Assembly (NCBI RefSeq): GCF_016735695.1
Contig: NZ_JAERQD010000006.1
Coordinates: forward strand, 124,001 to 188,000
Length of the DNA stretch: 64,000 bases
DNA from: Microvirga zambiensis WSM3693
GTDB taxonomy: Bacteria > Pseudomonadota > Alphaproteobacteria > Rhizobiales > Beijerinckiaceae
Direction: 5' to 3'
Both the position numbers and the translations under genes were made by a program. Positions within the stretch are counted from its first letter, which is position 1. Each line of letters begins with the position of its first letter. This document shows, in pieces, positions 30,604 to 39,590 of the stretch. Under the pieces are notes generated by a model that did no database searches, had not been told where the DNA came from, and saw only the letters and a program-made list of their open reading frames with translations.

Positions 30604-32517
30604 ATGAAGCCAGCCCTGGATGTCATCACCATCGGTCGCTCCTCGGTCGATCTCTACGGTCAGCAGGTCGGCGGGCGGCTGGAGGACATGGCCTCCTTCT
30701 CCAAGGCGGTGGGCGGATGCCCGGCCAACATCGCCATCGGCACGGCGCGGCTCGGCCTGAAGTCGGGCCTCGTCACCCGCGTCGGCGACGAGGCCATGGG
30801 CCGCTTCATCCGCGAGCAGATGGAGCGCGAGGGCGTCTCGACGAAAGGCATCCTCACCGACAGGGAGCGGCTCACGGCCCTCGTGATTCTCGGCGTGCGC
30901 GACGAGGATTCCTTTCCGCTGATCTTCTACCGCGACAACTGCGCCGACATGGCGCTCGACGAAGCCGATATCGACGAGAGCTTCATCGCCTCGGCCGCCG
31001 CCATCGTCGTCACGGGCACGCATTTCGCGCGCGAGAAGACCGCCGCTGCACAGAAGAAGGCGATTCGCATCGCGAAGGCGAACGGCCGCAAGGTGGTGTT
31101 CGATGTGGATTACCGCCCCAACCTCTGGGGCCTTCTCGGCCACGGCGCCGGCGAGTCGCGCTATGTGCGCTCCGATGCGGTGACGGAGCATCTCAAACCC
31201 ATTCTCGCGGATTGCGATCTCGTCGTCGGCACGGAGGAAGAGCTGCATATCGCTGGCGGCTCGGAAGATACGTTGGCTGCGATCCGCGCCATCCGTGCGA
31301 TCTCGAAAGCGACCATCGTGTGCAAGCGCGGCCCCATGGGCTGCGTGGTGTTTCCGGCCGAGATTCCCGCTTCGCTCGACGACGGCGTGAAGGGTCCCGG
31401 CTTCCCGGTCGAGGTCTACAACGTGCTGGGCGCGGGCGATGCCTTTCTCTCCGGCTTCCTGCGCGGATGGCTTAAAGGTGAGAGGCTCGAGACCTGCTGC
31501 GCCTATGCCAACGCGAGCGGGGCGTTCGCCGTGTCGCGCCTGCTCTGCTCGCCGGAGATTCCGACCTTCCCCGAGCTGCAGCATTTCCTGAAAGCGGGCA
31601 GCCGCCACAAGGCCCTGCGCTTCGACGAGGACATCAACCACATCCATTGGGCGACGACGCGCAGGCCGGAAAGCGAGACACTCATGGCGCTCGCCATCGA
31701 CCACCGCATGCAGCTCGAAACGATGGCGAAGGAAATCGGCGCGCCGGTCGAACGCATTCCCGACTTCAAGGTTCTGGCCGTCAAGGCCGCCGCGACAGTG
31801 GCGGACGGCCGCCCCGGCTTCGGCATGCTGATCGACGGCACCTATGGACGCGAGGCTCTGTTCCGCGCGGCCGATCATCCGTTCTGGATCGGACGCCCGG
31901 TCGAGCTGCCGGGCTCGCGCCCGCTCGATTTCGAGGGCGGCGGCTCGCTCGGCGCGCAATTGGTGGAATGGCCGGTCGGCCACACCATCAAATGCCTTTG
32001 CTTCTACCATCCGGACGATCCGCCGGACATGAAGGAGCGCCAGGAGCGCGACCTGCTGCGCCTGCACGACGCCGCGCGCCGCATCGGCCGCGAATTGCTG
32101 GTCGAGATCATCGCGGGCAAGCATGGCCCGCTGAAAGTGGACACGGTCGCGGGCATCCTGCAGCGCCTCTACGATCTCGGCATCAAGCCCGACTGGTGGA
32201 AGCTCGAGCCGCAGCGGGACGAGGCCGCCTGGCACGCCATCGGCGCCGTGATCACGCGGAATGACTCCTATTGCCGCGGCATCGTGCTGCTCGGCCTCGA
32301 AGCGCCGGAAGCGGAACTGGAAGCCGCCTTCGCTGCTGCCGCCAAGGAGCCGCAGGTGAAGGGCTTCGCAGTCGGCCGCACGATCTTCAACGATGCCGCG
32401 CGGCGCTGGCTCAAGGGAGAGATCACCGATGAAGCCGCAATCACGGACATGGCCTCCCGCTTCCAGCGCCTCGTCGATGCCTGGCAGCGGGTCTCTGCCC
32501 GCCCGCAGGCGGCTTAA
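30604..32517 (+). CDS. iolC: Bifunctional 5-dehydro-2-deoxygluconokinase with C-terminal DUF2090 aldolase-like domain
   Basis: The 637-residue fusion joins a PfkB-type kinase (about residues 1-325) to a DUF2090 domain (about 335-637). The kinase part shows ITIGRSSVDLYGQQVGG, GGCPANIAIGTARLGL and the catalytic VLGAGDAFLSGFL. The second part has LMALAIDHRMQLETMAKEIG and FGMLIDGTYGREALF, which resemble class I/tagatose-type aldolase strands; the fused form is annotated as also cleaving the phosphorylated product (IolJ activity). GGGAGGAATAGC precedes the ATG at 30604. It leads the plus-strand iolCDEB operon. Confidence 0.92.
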   Translation: MKPALDVITIGRSSVDLYGQQVGGRLEDMASFSKAVGGCPANIAIGTARLGLKSGLVTRVGDEAMGRFIREQMEREGVSTKGILTDRERLTALVILGVRDEDSFPLIFYRDNCADMALDEADIDESFIASAAAIVVTGTHFAREKTAAAQKKAIRIAKANGRKVVFDVDYRPNLWGLLGHGAGESRYVRSDAVTEHLKPILADCDLVVGTEEELHIAGGSEDTLAAIRAIRAISKATIVCKRGPMGCVVFPAEIPASLDDGVKGPGFPVEVYNVLGAGDAFLSGFLRGWLKGERLETCCAYANASGAFAVSRLLCSPEIPTFPELQHFLKAGSRHKALRFDEDINHIHWATTRRPESETLMALAIDHRMQLETMAKEIGAPVERIPDFKVLAVKAAATVADGRPGFGMLIDGTYGREALFRAADHPFWIGRPVELPGSRPLDFEGGGSLGAQLVEWPVGHTIKCLCFYHPDDPPDMKERQERDLLRLHDAARRIGRELLVEIIAGKHGPLKVDTVAGILQRLYDLGIKPDWWKLEPQRDEAAWHAIGAVITRNDSYCRGIVLLGLEAPEAELEAAFAAAAKEPQVKGFAVGRTIFNDAARRWLKGEITDEAAITDMASRFQRLVDAWQRVSARPQAA

Positions 32518-32525
32518 TACCAAGG

Positions 32526-32555
32526 GCGGAGCCTGCAAAGGGCTCCGCGCTCTTT
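32526..32555 (+). terminator. Intra-operon hairpin between iolC and iolD
   Basis: An 8-bp stem (GCGGAGCC at 32526-32533, GGCTCCGC at 32541-32548) with a seven-base loop is followed by GCTCTTT. It lies nine bases after the iolC stop. It could be an attenuator or an RNA stability element rather than a full terminator, since iolD, iolE and iolB follow on the same strand. Confidence 0.5.
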
Positions 32556-32609
32556 CCATGAACGGGAAAACCTGAAAACCCTGCGACGCCATTTTTAAGA
32601 GGAACACGC

Positions 32610-34457
32610 ATGAGCACGATCCGGCTGACCATGGCGCAAGCCGTCGCCCGCTTCCTGACGGCGCAGAAGACTGAAATCGGCGGAAAGATCCTGCCGCTCT
32701 TCGGCGGCGTCTGGGCGATCTTCGGCCACGGTAATGTGGCCGGCATGGGCGAGGCGTTGCACGGCGTGCGCGAGACCCTTCCCACCTTCCGCGGCCACAA
32801 CGAGCAGGGCATGGCCCATGCGGCCATCGCCTTCGCCAAGGCCTCGCGCCGGCGGCGCATGATGGCCTGCACCACCTCCATCGGCCCCGGCGCCACCAAC
32901 ATGGTGACCGCCGCTGCGGTGGCGCATGTGAACCGCCTGCCGGTTCTGCTCTTGCCGGGCGACGTCTTCGCCAACCGCAGACCCGATCCGGTGCTGCAGC
33001 AGGTTGAGAGTTTTTCCGACGGCACCGTTTCGGCCAATGACTGCTTCCGCCCCGTCTCGCGCTATTTCGACCGCATCTCCAGGCCCGAGCAGATCATCCC
33101 GGCGCTGCAGCGCGCCATGACCGTGCTCACGGACCCCGCCGAGTGCGGACCCGTGACGCTGGCCCTGTGCCAGGACACGCAGGCCGAGGCCTACGATTAT
33201 CCGGAGAGCTTCTTTGCGGAAAAGATCTGGACGCCGCGCCGCATCCGCCCCGACGAGGCGGAACTTGCGGAGGCCGCAGACCTCATCCGCAAGGCGAAGA
33301 AGCCCTTCATCGTCGCAGGCGGCGGCGTGCTCTATTCCGACGCGGAGAAGGCGCTCGCGAGCTTCGCAGAGAAGCATGGGCTCTTCGCCGGTGAAACGCA
33401 GGCGGGAAAATCGAGCCTGGCCCATGATCACGCGGCCAATCTCGGTGCCGTCGGCGTCACCGGCACGGGTGCAGCCAATGCGCTGGCCGAAGAGGCCGAT
33501 GTGGTGATCGCGGTCGGCACGCGCCTGCAGGATTTCACCACCGGTTCCTGGGCCCTGTTCAAGAACCAGAACCGCCGCATCGTCGGCCTCAACGTGCAGA
33601 CCTTCGATGCGACGAAGCACAATGCATTGCCGATCGTGGCCGACGCACGTGCGGGCCTGGAGGAGCTGAGCCGCGCGCTCGGCACCTGGAAGGCGCCGGA
33701 GGCGTGGACGGCGAAGGCGCGCGAGGAGAAGTCGCGCTGGTTCGACACAGCCGCCCGCTACACGGATCCGACCAATGCGGAGCTGCCCTCCGATGCGCAG
33801 GTGATCGGCGCAGTGCAGCGCAACTCGCAACCGACCGACGTGGTGGTCTGCGCCGCAGGCGGGTTGCCGGGCGAGTTGCACAAGCACTGGAAGGCGAGCA
33901 CGGCTCTCGGCTACCATATGGAATACGGCTATTCCTGCATGGGCTACGAGATCGCCGGCGGGCTCGGCGTGAAGATGGCCGATCCCTCGCGCGAAGTGAT
34001 CGTGATGGTGGGTGACGGCTCCTATCTCATGATGAATTCCGAGCTCGCCTCCTCCGTGATGCTGGGCCAGAAGCTCACCGTGGTGCTGCTCGACAATCGC
34101 GGCTATGGCTGCATCAACCGCCTGCAGCGCGCCACCGGGTCTGAGAGCTTCAACAACCTGCTGCAGCACACCAACCACGTGACGCTGCCCGATATCGACT
34201 TTGCGGCCCATTCAGCAAGCCTCGGTGCGCAGGCGATCAAGGTGAAGGGCATCGGCGAGCTGGAAGACGCGCTGAAGAAGGCACGCAGCGCCGAGCGCAG
34301 CACGGTGATCGTCATCGACACCGATCCGCTCGCCTCCACCGATGCGGGCGGCCATTGGTGGGATGTGGCGGTGCCGGAAGTGTCCGTGCGCGAGCAGGTG
34401 ACGACGGCGCGCAAGAATTACGAGGATGCCCTCAGCGCGCAGCGCGTGGGCGATTAA
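32610..34457 (+). CDS. iolD: 3D-(3,5/4)-trihydroxycyclohexane-1,2-dione acylhydrolase
   Basis: IolD is a ThDP-dependent enzyme that opens the ring of trihydroxycyclohexane-dione to give 5-deoxy-glucuronate. The 615-residue protein carries GHNEQGMAHAAIAFAK-like sequence with the active-site glutamate (FRGHNEQGMAHAAIAFAK, about 63-80) and the ThDP/Mg motif VGDGSYLMMNSELASSVML ending LLDNRGYGCI. AAGAGGAACACGC lies upstream of the ATG. It follows iolC by 92 bases. Confidence 0.95.
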   Translation: MSTIRLTMAQAVARFLTAQKTEIGGKILPLFGGVWAIFGHGNVAGMGEALHGVRETLPTFRGHNEQGMAHAAIAFAKASRRRRMMACTTSIGPGATNMVTAAAVAHVNRLPVLLLPGDVFANRRPDPVLQQVESFSDGTVSANDCFRPVSRYFDRISRPEQIIPALQRAMTVLTDPAECGPVTLALCQDTQAEAYDYPESFFAEKIWTPRRIRPDEAELAEAADLIRKAKKPFIVAGGGVLYSDAEKALASFAEKHGLFAGETQAGKSSLAHDHAANLGAVGVTGTGAANALAEEADVVIAVGTRLQDFTTGSWALFKNQNRRIVGLNVQTFDATKHNALPIVADARAGLEELSRALGTWKAPEAWTAKAREEKSRWFDTAARYTDPTNAELPSDAQVIGAVQRNSQPTDVVVCAAGGLPGELHKHWKASTALGYHMEYGYSCMGYEIAGGLGVKMADPSREVIVMVGDGSYLMMNSELASSVMLGQKLTVVLLDNRGYGCINRLQRATGSESFNNLLQHTNHVTLPDIDFAAHSASLGAQAIKVKGIGELEDALKKARSAERSTVIVIDTDPLASTDAGGHWWDVAVPEVSVREQVTTARKNYEDALSAQRVGD

Positions 34458-34477
34458 CAAGAATAAATGGAAAATCA

Positions 34478-34577
34478 CCTCATCCTGAGGAGCCGCGAAG
34501 CGGCGTCTCGAAGGAGGTTCCAGAGATCACTGGTTCCTCCTTCGAGACGGGCCTAAAGGCCCTCCTCAGGATGAGGG
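34478..34577. repeat. Nested inverted repeat inside the iol operon
   Basis: CCTCATCCTGAGGAGCCGCG opens the left arm at 34478, and the right arm closes with CCTCCTCAGGATGAGG at about 34577. Inner arms GTCTCGAAGGAGG and CCTCCTTCGAGAC pair as well. The whole 34458-34644 gap between iolD and iolE is dominated by this roughly 100-base fold. It is a third repeat family in the window. Confidence 0.78.
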
Positions 34578-34644
34578 TAGAGATGAAGCAGCGGTCTTAT
34601 GAGTACGACACTCAAAAACCGAGAGAGTACAGAAGGAACAGAAC

Positions 34645-35529
34645 ATGACGATCCGCATCGGGGCCAATCCCATCGGCTGGTCCAACGACGACATGCTGGA
34701 ACTCGGCGGTGAGACGCCGCTCGAGGTGTGCCTGGCCGAGGCCAAGGAAGCAGGCTTCGAGGGCATGGAGCTCGGCAACAAGTTTCCGCGCGAGCCGGAA
34801 GCGCTGAAAAAGGCACTGGCGCCTTTCGGGTTGGCTTGCGTCTCCGGCTGGTACTCCGCCGAACTCCTGAAGCGCGATGCGGATGCCGAGATGAAGGCCC
34901 TGCGCCCGCATCTCGACCTCCTGAAGGCCATGGGCTCGAACGTGCTCGTCTTCGCCGAGACCTCGAACGCCATCCATGGCGACCGCTCGAAGCCGCTTTC
35001 GCAGCGCCCCGTTATGAAGGATGGCGACTGGGCCGAATTCGGGCGCCGCATCACTGACGTCGCCGAGAGAACCCTGCAGGAAGGCGTGCGCGTGGTCTAT
35101 CACCACCATATGGGCACGATCGTGGAATCGGAGGCCGATATCGACGCCTTCATGCGCTCCACGGGCGAGGCGGTGCATCTCCTTCTCGACACCGGCCACG
35201 CCACCTGGGGCGGTGCTGATCCCGCAGCGCTCGCCCGCCGCTACCGCAGCCGCATCAGCCACGTGCACACCAAGGATGTGCGCAAGAGCGTGATGGAGAC
35301 GTCGAAGGCGCAAGGCTGGAGCTTCCTCGATTCCGTCATCGAAGGCGTCTACACGGTGCCGGGCGACGGCATGGTGGATTTCGTCTCCGTGTTCAAGGAA
35401 CTGCCGGGCTATAGCGGCTGGGTGGTGATCGAGGCGGAGCAGGATCCGAAGAAGGCGCATCCGCTGACCTATGCCAAGATGGGCTATGCCAATCTCACCC
35501 GGTACCTCACGGAAACCGGCCTGCGTTAA
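34645..35529 (+). CDS. iolE: 2-keto-myo-inositol (inosose) dehydratase
   Basis: IolE removes water from 2-keto-myo-inositol to give the dione used by IolD. The 294-residue sugar-isomerase-like TIM barrel has the family start IGANPIGWSNDDMLELGGETPLEVCLAEAKEAGFEGMELGNKFP. Metal-binding acidic and histidine residues lie in VYHHHMGTIVESEADID, LLLDTGHATWGG, RISHVHTKDVR and VVIEAEQDP. AGAAGGAACAGAAC precedes the ATG. It follows iolD after a palindromic insert and is 12 bases before iolB. Confidence 0.95.
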   Translation: MTIRIGANPIGWSNDDMLELGGETPLEVCLAEAKEAGFEGMELGNKFPREPEALKKALAPFGLACVSGWYSAELLKRDADAEMKALRPHLDLLKAMGSNVLVFAETSNAIHGDRSKPLSQRPVMKDGDWAEFGRRITDVAERTLQEGVRVVYHHHMGTIVESEADIDAFMRSTGEAVHLLLDTGHATWGGADPAALARRYRSRISHVHTKDVRKSVMETSKAQGWSFLDSVIEGVYTVPGDGMVDFVSVFKELPGYSGWVVIEAEQDPKKAHPLTYAKMGYANLTRYLTETGLR

Positions 35530-35541
35530 GGAGCGCTCACG

Positions 35542-36345
35542 ATGTCGAACCTCCTCGTCAAACCATCGAAGCCCGATGGACAAGGGCGCATCCACGCCAT
35601 TACGCCGCAATCCGCCGGCTGGACCTATGTGGGCTTCGAGGTCTACCGGCTCGGAAGCGGCCAGAGTGTGAGACAGGCGACGGGCGACCGGGAGGCCTGC
35701 ATCGTGCTGCTCTCAGGAAAGGCGCGCGTCTCGGCCTCGGGCCAGGATTTCGGCACGATCGGCGGGCGCAACTCGCCGTTCGAGCCGGACCCGTGGTCGC
35801 TCTATGCGCCCGCCCGCTCCGAATGGTCGCTCACGGCAGAGACCGATTGCGAGATCGCGGTGTGCACGGCGCCGGCCGAAGGCAAGCTGCCAGCCCGCGT
35901 GATCGGCCCCGATCAGGTCGGTCAGGAAACCCGCGGCAAGGGCACGAACACGCGCCATGTGCGCAACATCCTGCCGGAGTCGGAGCCCGCGGAAAGCCTT
36001 CTCGTGGTCGAGGTCATCACGCCCTCGGGCCATTGGTCGAGCTATCCGCCGCACAAGCACGACCGGGACATGCTGCCGAACGAGTCGCTTTTGGAGGAGA
36101 CCTACTATCACCGCCTCAACCCACCCTCGGGCTTTGCCCTGCAGCGGGTCTATACGGATGACCGCTCGCTCGACGAAACGCTGGCGGCTGCCAATGGGGA
36201 CGTGGTGCTGGTGCCGAAAGGCTATCACCCGGTCGGCGCTCCGCACGGCTACGAGCTTTACTATCTCAACGTGATGGCCGGGCCGAAGCGGATCTGGAAG
36301 TTCCACAACGATCCGGATCACGAATGGATGCTGAAACAGGCCTGA
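35542..36345 (+). CDS. iolB: 5-deoxy-glucuronate isomerase
   Basis: IolB converts 5-deoxy-D-glucuronate to 5-dehydro-2-deoxygluconate, the substrate of IolC. The 267-residue protein is a double cupin. The C-terminal metal site is visible in SSYPPHKHDRDMLPNESLLEETYYHRLNPPSGFALQRVY. VVLVPKGYHPVGAPHGYELYYLNVMAGPKRIWKF is the family C-terminal block. It is tightly placed after iolE with TAAGGAGCGCTCACG before the ATG, and ends the iolCDEB operon. Confidence 0.95.
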   Translation: MSNLLVKPSKPDGQGRIHAITPQSAGWTYVGFEVYRLGSGQSVRQATGDREACIVLLSGKARVSASGQDFGTIGGRNSPFEPDPWSLYAPARSEWSLTAETDCEIAVCTAPAEGKLPARVIGPDQVGQETRGKGTNTRHVRNILPESEPAESLLVVEVITPSGHWSSYPPHKHDRDMLPNESLLEETYYHRLNPPSGFALQRVYTDDRSLDETLAAANGDVVLVPKGYHPVGAPHGYELYYLNVMAGPKRIWKFHNDPDHEWMLKQA

Positions 36346-36416
36346 GACCGCCGGTCCCTTGATCCGCTCGAGCCTTTCGGGCATGAGGCGAACAGAGTTT
36401 CCTTATACGAGGCCCC

Positions 36417-36614
36417 ATGTCCTGGTCCGATCTCGGCTCGCGCGTCTTCAAGACCGTGCTCGCGCTCGTGAGCGCGATCGTGATGGATTACGCCTTTCTG
36501 AACGGGCGCATGACGCGACAGGCCGTGACGGGAATCGAGCGAATGGCCGCCGACGCGCCGGTTCTCATCGACCGGCTCGTGACGAGCGCACTCAACATCA
36601 AGTGGCACCGCTAA
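36417..36614 (+). CDS. Small hypothetical protein
   Basis: The 65-residue ORF (MSWSDLGSRVFKTVLALVSAIVMDYAFLNGRMTRQAV...) has one moderately hydrophobic stretch near residues 10-27 and a helical remainder. CGAGG sits about five bases before the ATG. No family recognised. It follows iolB by 71 bases on the same strand and could be co-transcribed, but nothing ties it to inositol use. Confidence 0.45.
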   Translation: MSWSDLGSRVFKTVLALVSAIVMDYAFLNGRMTRQAVTGIERMAADAPVLIDRLVTSALNIKWHR

Positions 36615-36656
36615 AACAGCGGCCCCCGTGAGGCGCGCGTCAGATGCTCTAGCGGT

Positions 36657-37109
36657 TCAGGCGCTTGCCATCAGGTGACGCTCGATCTCATGGACCGGGT
36701 GCTTCGTAAGGTCCTTGTTCACCTCAGCCACGATCCGTCGCTTCACGGCGTCCGAGAATCGGTTACGAAGCTCGGCCAGGGTGCGCGGAGGTGCTGCCAC
36801 GACAATATCCTTGACCGCGCCATTCGAGCAGACCGCGTTGAGCGCCTCGGCCACTTCTCCCGCGAATTTCCGCTCGGCGAGATCATGCCAGTCGGTCTGC
36901 TCGACTGCGCTGCGTTGGTCCATCATGGCAGCCCGTCCGGGCTTGTCCGTACCCTGCTCGCGCGTCGGCAGATTGTCCGGAGCCTCGAGAACCCGATCCA
37001 CCTGGAGGTTCGGATGGAGGGCATTGCCCTCGTTCTTCAGGAAAAGGGCCTTTCGGCCGTCACTGACAAGAATCAAAGCGTCATGGGAAAGCTTGAGCTG
37101 TTTGCTCAC
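36657..37109 (-). CDS. Host-attachment family protein
   Basis: The protein of about 150 residues matches the host-attachment (AtsE-like) family pattern: HDALILVSDGRKALFLKNEGN, then NLPTREQGTDKPGRAAMM, FAGEVAEALNAV, IVVAAPPRTLAELRN and the C-terminal EVNKDLTKHPVHEIERHL. The family was named from plant-attachment work in Agrobacterium, but its biochemical role is unclear and it resembles peptide-release-factor-like RNase folds. GTG at 37109 is chosen because AAGGAG lies seven bases upstream; longer in-frame ATG starts lack such a site. Confidence 0.82.
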   Translation of the reverse strand: MSKQLKLSHDALILVSDGRKALFLKNEGNALHPNLQVDRVLEAPDNLPTREQGTDKPGRAAMMDQRSAVEQTDWHDLAERKFAGEVAEALNAVCSNGAVKDIVVAAPPRTLAELRNRFSDAVKRRIVAEVNKDLTKHPVHEIERHLMASA

Positions 37110-37227
37110 GGTCACGCTCCTTGTGACGGGAGGCATTCTTCGGCAATCGAGTCGGCGGTGATTCAATTCATATCATATCACAGACACTCGTTCGTCGCCC
37201 ATCGCACCCGTTGATGCGAATGAGGAG

Positions 37228-37560
37228 CTACCGCCGCTCCTCGAGCGCCCGATCCGTGCGTCCGGGCCGCGGGCGCTCCGGATACCAATAGGCGCCGCGA
37301 CTGGGAGCATAGACCCTTGGATAGGCACGACGAGGAGCGTAGCGATGGCGATAGGAAGACCGATAGCGGTCCCGGACATAAACCCTGCGTCCGTTGCGAT
37401 AGACGTTTCTGTCGCGCACATATTGGGCGCTCGCGTAGGAGCCGCCGTTCCAGATCCCCGACCGCTCGCTCGCCTGCACCGATGGCATCGATGAGACCGC
37501 AGCCGCGCCGCACAGGGCCAAGGCCGCGAGAGACGACTTCAGAATACGCGAAGAAAACAT
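37228..37560 (-). CDS. Secreted Arg/Tyr-rich small protein
   Basis: The 110-residue protein opens with a signal peptide (MFSSRILKSSLAALALCGAAAVSSMPSVQAS). The mature part is highly basic and tyrosine-rich (NVYRNGRRVYVRDRYRSSYRHRYAPRRAYPRVYAPSRGAYWY). Such small basic, aromatic secreted proteins are common in Rhizobiales and their role is unknown. GGAGAGCGGT lies before the ATG at 37560. The longer in-frame reading to 37662 has no signal-peptide logic. Confidence 0.65.
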   Translation of the reverse strand: MFSSRILKSSLAALALCGAAAVSSMPSVQASERSGIWNGGSYASAQYVRDRNVYRNGRRVYVRDRYRSSYRHRYAPRRAYPRVYAPSRGAYWYPERPRPGRTDRALEERR

Positions 37561-37803
37561 ACCGCTCTCCGGTGAAACGCAACGGTCGAGCAACGTCATG
37601 ATCGGCCGCTTCGTTCCAGGAGCCGGTTTCACAAGCTCGGCATAGGACCGGCGCAGCCTCACGAATTGAGCTCAGAACGATGCCTCGCCGTCCCTTGGTG
37701 TTCGAGCGCACACCGCGGGCAGCGCTCCTCGAACGGAACTTGGACAGGGTCGTTTCTTCCCCGAATGCGGCATCGGCTGCATGCCGAGCGAAAGAAGACG
37801 AAG

Positions 37804-38007
37804 ATGACCATCCTCGACCCCATTTCCGGAAACCGCGTCACCATCAGCGCACCCGGCAAAACGCGCGGCCAGGCTGCGGAGAGCGGCCTCGACATGCGTC
37901 ATGCCGTTCTGCCGGGCGCAGTGGAAACGAAGACGGGTCGGCAGGAGCTGAACCTTGCACGAAACCGGGCAAGTTGCCCGAGTGTCGGCGGGAATTCTGC
38001 GAGCTAG
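37804..38007 (+). CDS. Small hypothetical protein
   Basis: The 67-residue ORF reads MTILDPISGNRVTISAPGKTRGQAAESGLDMRHAVLPGA... The compact MTILDPxSGxxVT start looks like a conserved leader, and AGAAGACG lies upstream of the ATG at 37804. No function can be assigned. An overlapping ORF in another frame (37680-38105) is Arg/Pro-rich and more likely spurious. Confidence 0.4.
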   Translation: MTILDPISGNRVTISAPGKTRGQAAESGLDMRHAVLPGAVETKTGRQELNLARNRASCPSVGGNSAS

Positions 38008-38105
38008 CGCATCGCGCTGCCCCCGAGGGCCGCTTCATTGAAAACCTGCCAAGATTGTCCGCTGCCCCTCCTGCATCGGCGATTGCATTGAATCCGATGC
38101 TCTGA

Positions 38106-38143
38106 AAAATGCACTAGCCCCGCCGGTCGACCGGCGGGGCTAG
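38106..38143. terminator. Perfect 30-base palindrome, probable bidirectional terminator
   Basis: Positions 38114-38143 form a perfect palindrome with 15-base arms (CTAGCCCCGCCGGTC and its inverse). On the minus strand it is followed by GCATTTTTC, so it should terminate the Gly-rich gene, whose stop lies 22 bases upstream on that strand. It may also end the small plus-strand ORF. Confidence 0.75.
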
Positions 38144-38165
38144 CGTTACGCAGGCGGATCAGATC

Positions 38166-39590
38166 TTAGCGCTTCGAGTCGCCGCCCCGGCCTCCGCCGC
38201 CGCCCTTACCACCGCCGTCGCTGTCGCCCCCACGACCGCCTTTACCGCCGTCGTCGTTGCCACCTTTGCCGCCGCCGTTGCTATCGCCGCCGCGGCCGCC
38301 TTTGCCACCGTCGTTGCCGCCACGGCCGCCATCGCTCTTACCGCCATCGCCCTTGCCGCCGCGATCGCCGCCGGAGCCCTTTCCGCCGCCGTGACCGGAA
38401 TCATCCCGGCCACCGTCGTTGTCACGATCCCCACGGCCGCCTTTGCCGCCATCGTTTTGGCCGCCACCGCCGTAGCCGCCACCTTTTCCTCCGCCATGGC
38501 CGCCATCGTCGCCGCGACCTCCGTGGTCTCCACGACCGCCCTTGCCGCCGCCTTCATGGCCGCCGCGGCCGGGACCATCGTTGCCGTGATCGCCTCTCCC
38601 GCCGCCGTGACCTTTGCCTCCACCGCCATGGCCTTTGCCACCGCCGTCATCGCCCCAGCCGCCGCCGTGGTGGCCACCATGGCCTCCGCCGCCGCTGTGG
38701 CCACCGCCGCCGCCATGACCTCCACCGCCACCGTGGCCACCGCCGTGATGACCACCACCGCCGTGATGACCGCCACCGCCATGGTGTCCGCCTCCGTGGT
38801 GTCCGCCACCGCCCGGATTGTTTCCGCCGGGAGTCCCACCGCCCGGGTTCGTGCCGCCACCCGGATTGCCGCCGTCACCGCCGCCGGGATTGGTTCCGCC
38901 CCCTGGATTGGTCCCACCGCCAGGATTCGTTCCGCCACCTGGGTTCGTCCCTCCTCCCGGGCTGGTCCCTCCGCCTGGGCTGGTCCCGCCGCCCGGAGAT
39001 GTCCCGCCACCGGGATTTGTACCTCCGCCTGGGGCCGAACCGCCCGGCTGCGCACCGCCGGAGCCGCCTGTTCCAGAGGAGCCGCCCTTCGAGCCGCCGG
39101 AGCCGCTGTTGCCCTTGCCCGGCGCGTTGTCCGAATGGCCACCGCCGCCGGAGCCGCCGGTTCCGGAATTGCCGCCTCCGCTCGAACCGCCGCCCGGCGT
39201 CGTGGGGCCAGTCCCGCCCGGGTTGGTGTTCGAGGCGAAGCTTTCGCGCGGGCCGCCATGATCACCCGGCCGATCGGTGTTGATCAGGCCGTATGCGCCC
39301 AGGCCCAGGACCGCCCCGGCGAGGTTCTGGCGCTGCAGGGGCGTCTGGACCTGGCGCTGCGCCGGCTGAACGATCTGGCAACGGCATGTCGCAACACCCC
39401 GGACCCGAACATGGCGGCAATTGGTGTAATCCGACGGGTTCGGCACGGCGGGGACGCAGACCTGCGCCACGCGGGCCGGGCGAGCCTTGTTCGCCGGCGC
39501 GGCCATGGAACTCGAGATGGCCGTGAAAACGGCGACAGACGACAAAAGGGTAGCTGCGCCTGCCAAGGCAAGCTTGTGGGTACGCTTCAT
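38166..39590 (-). CDS. Secreted Gly/His/Asp-rich low-complexity protein
   Basis: The 474-residue protein has a signal peptide (MKRTHKLALAGAATLLSSVAVFTAISSSMA) and a short cysteine-containing N-terminal domain (residues 40-75: VCVPAVPNPSDYTNCRHVRVRGVATCRCQIV). About 350 residues of low complexity follow: a P-G-G-G-T(N/S) hexapeptide array (about 190-260), then a HHGGG/HGGGG block (about 265-320), then a GGKGxxDxGG block with alternating K and D to the end. No family is recognised beyond glycine-rich secreted proteins. Metal binding by the histidine block or an extracellular adhesive/matrix role are guesses. The opposite strand is also open, as expected from GGN codon bias. Confidence 0.75.
   Translation of the reverse strand: MKRTHKLALAGAATLLSSVAVFTAISSSMAAPANKARPARVAQVCVPAVPNPSDYTNCRHVRVRGVATCRCQIVQPAQRQVQTPLQRQNLAGAVLGLGAYGLINTDRPGDHGGPRESFASNTNPGGTGPTTPGGGSSGGGNSGTGGSGGGGHSDNAPGKGNSGSGGSKGGSSGTGGSGGAQPGGSAPGGGTNPGGGTSPGGGTSPGGGTSPGGGTNPGGGTNPGGGTNPGGGTNPGGGDGGNPGGGTNPGGGTPGGNNPGGGGHHGGGHHGGGGHHGGGGHHGGGHGGGGGHGGGGGHSGGGGHGGHHGGGWGDDGGGKGHGGGGKGHGGGRGDHGNDGPGRGGHEGGGKGGRGDHGGRGDDGGHGGGKGGGYGGGGQNDGGKGGRGDRDNDGGRDDSGHGGGKGSGGDRGGKGDGGKSDGGRGGNDGGKGGRGGDSNGGGKGGNDDGGKGGRGGDSDGGGKGGGGGRGGDSKR

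Noticed and set aside
37680-38105. Plus-strand ORF overlapping the 37804 small gene
   Set aside because: Arg/Pro/Ala-rich with no ribosome site and a frame that conflicts with the better-looking MTILDPISG start.
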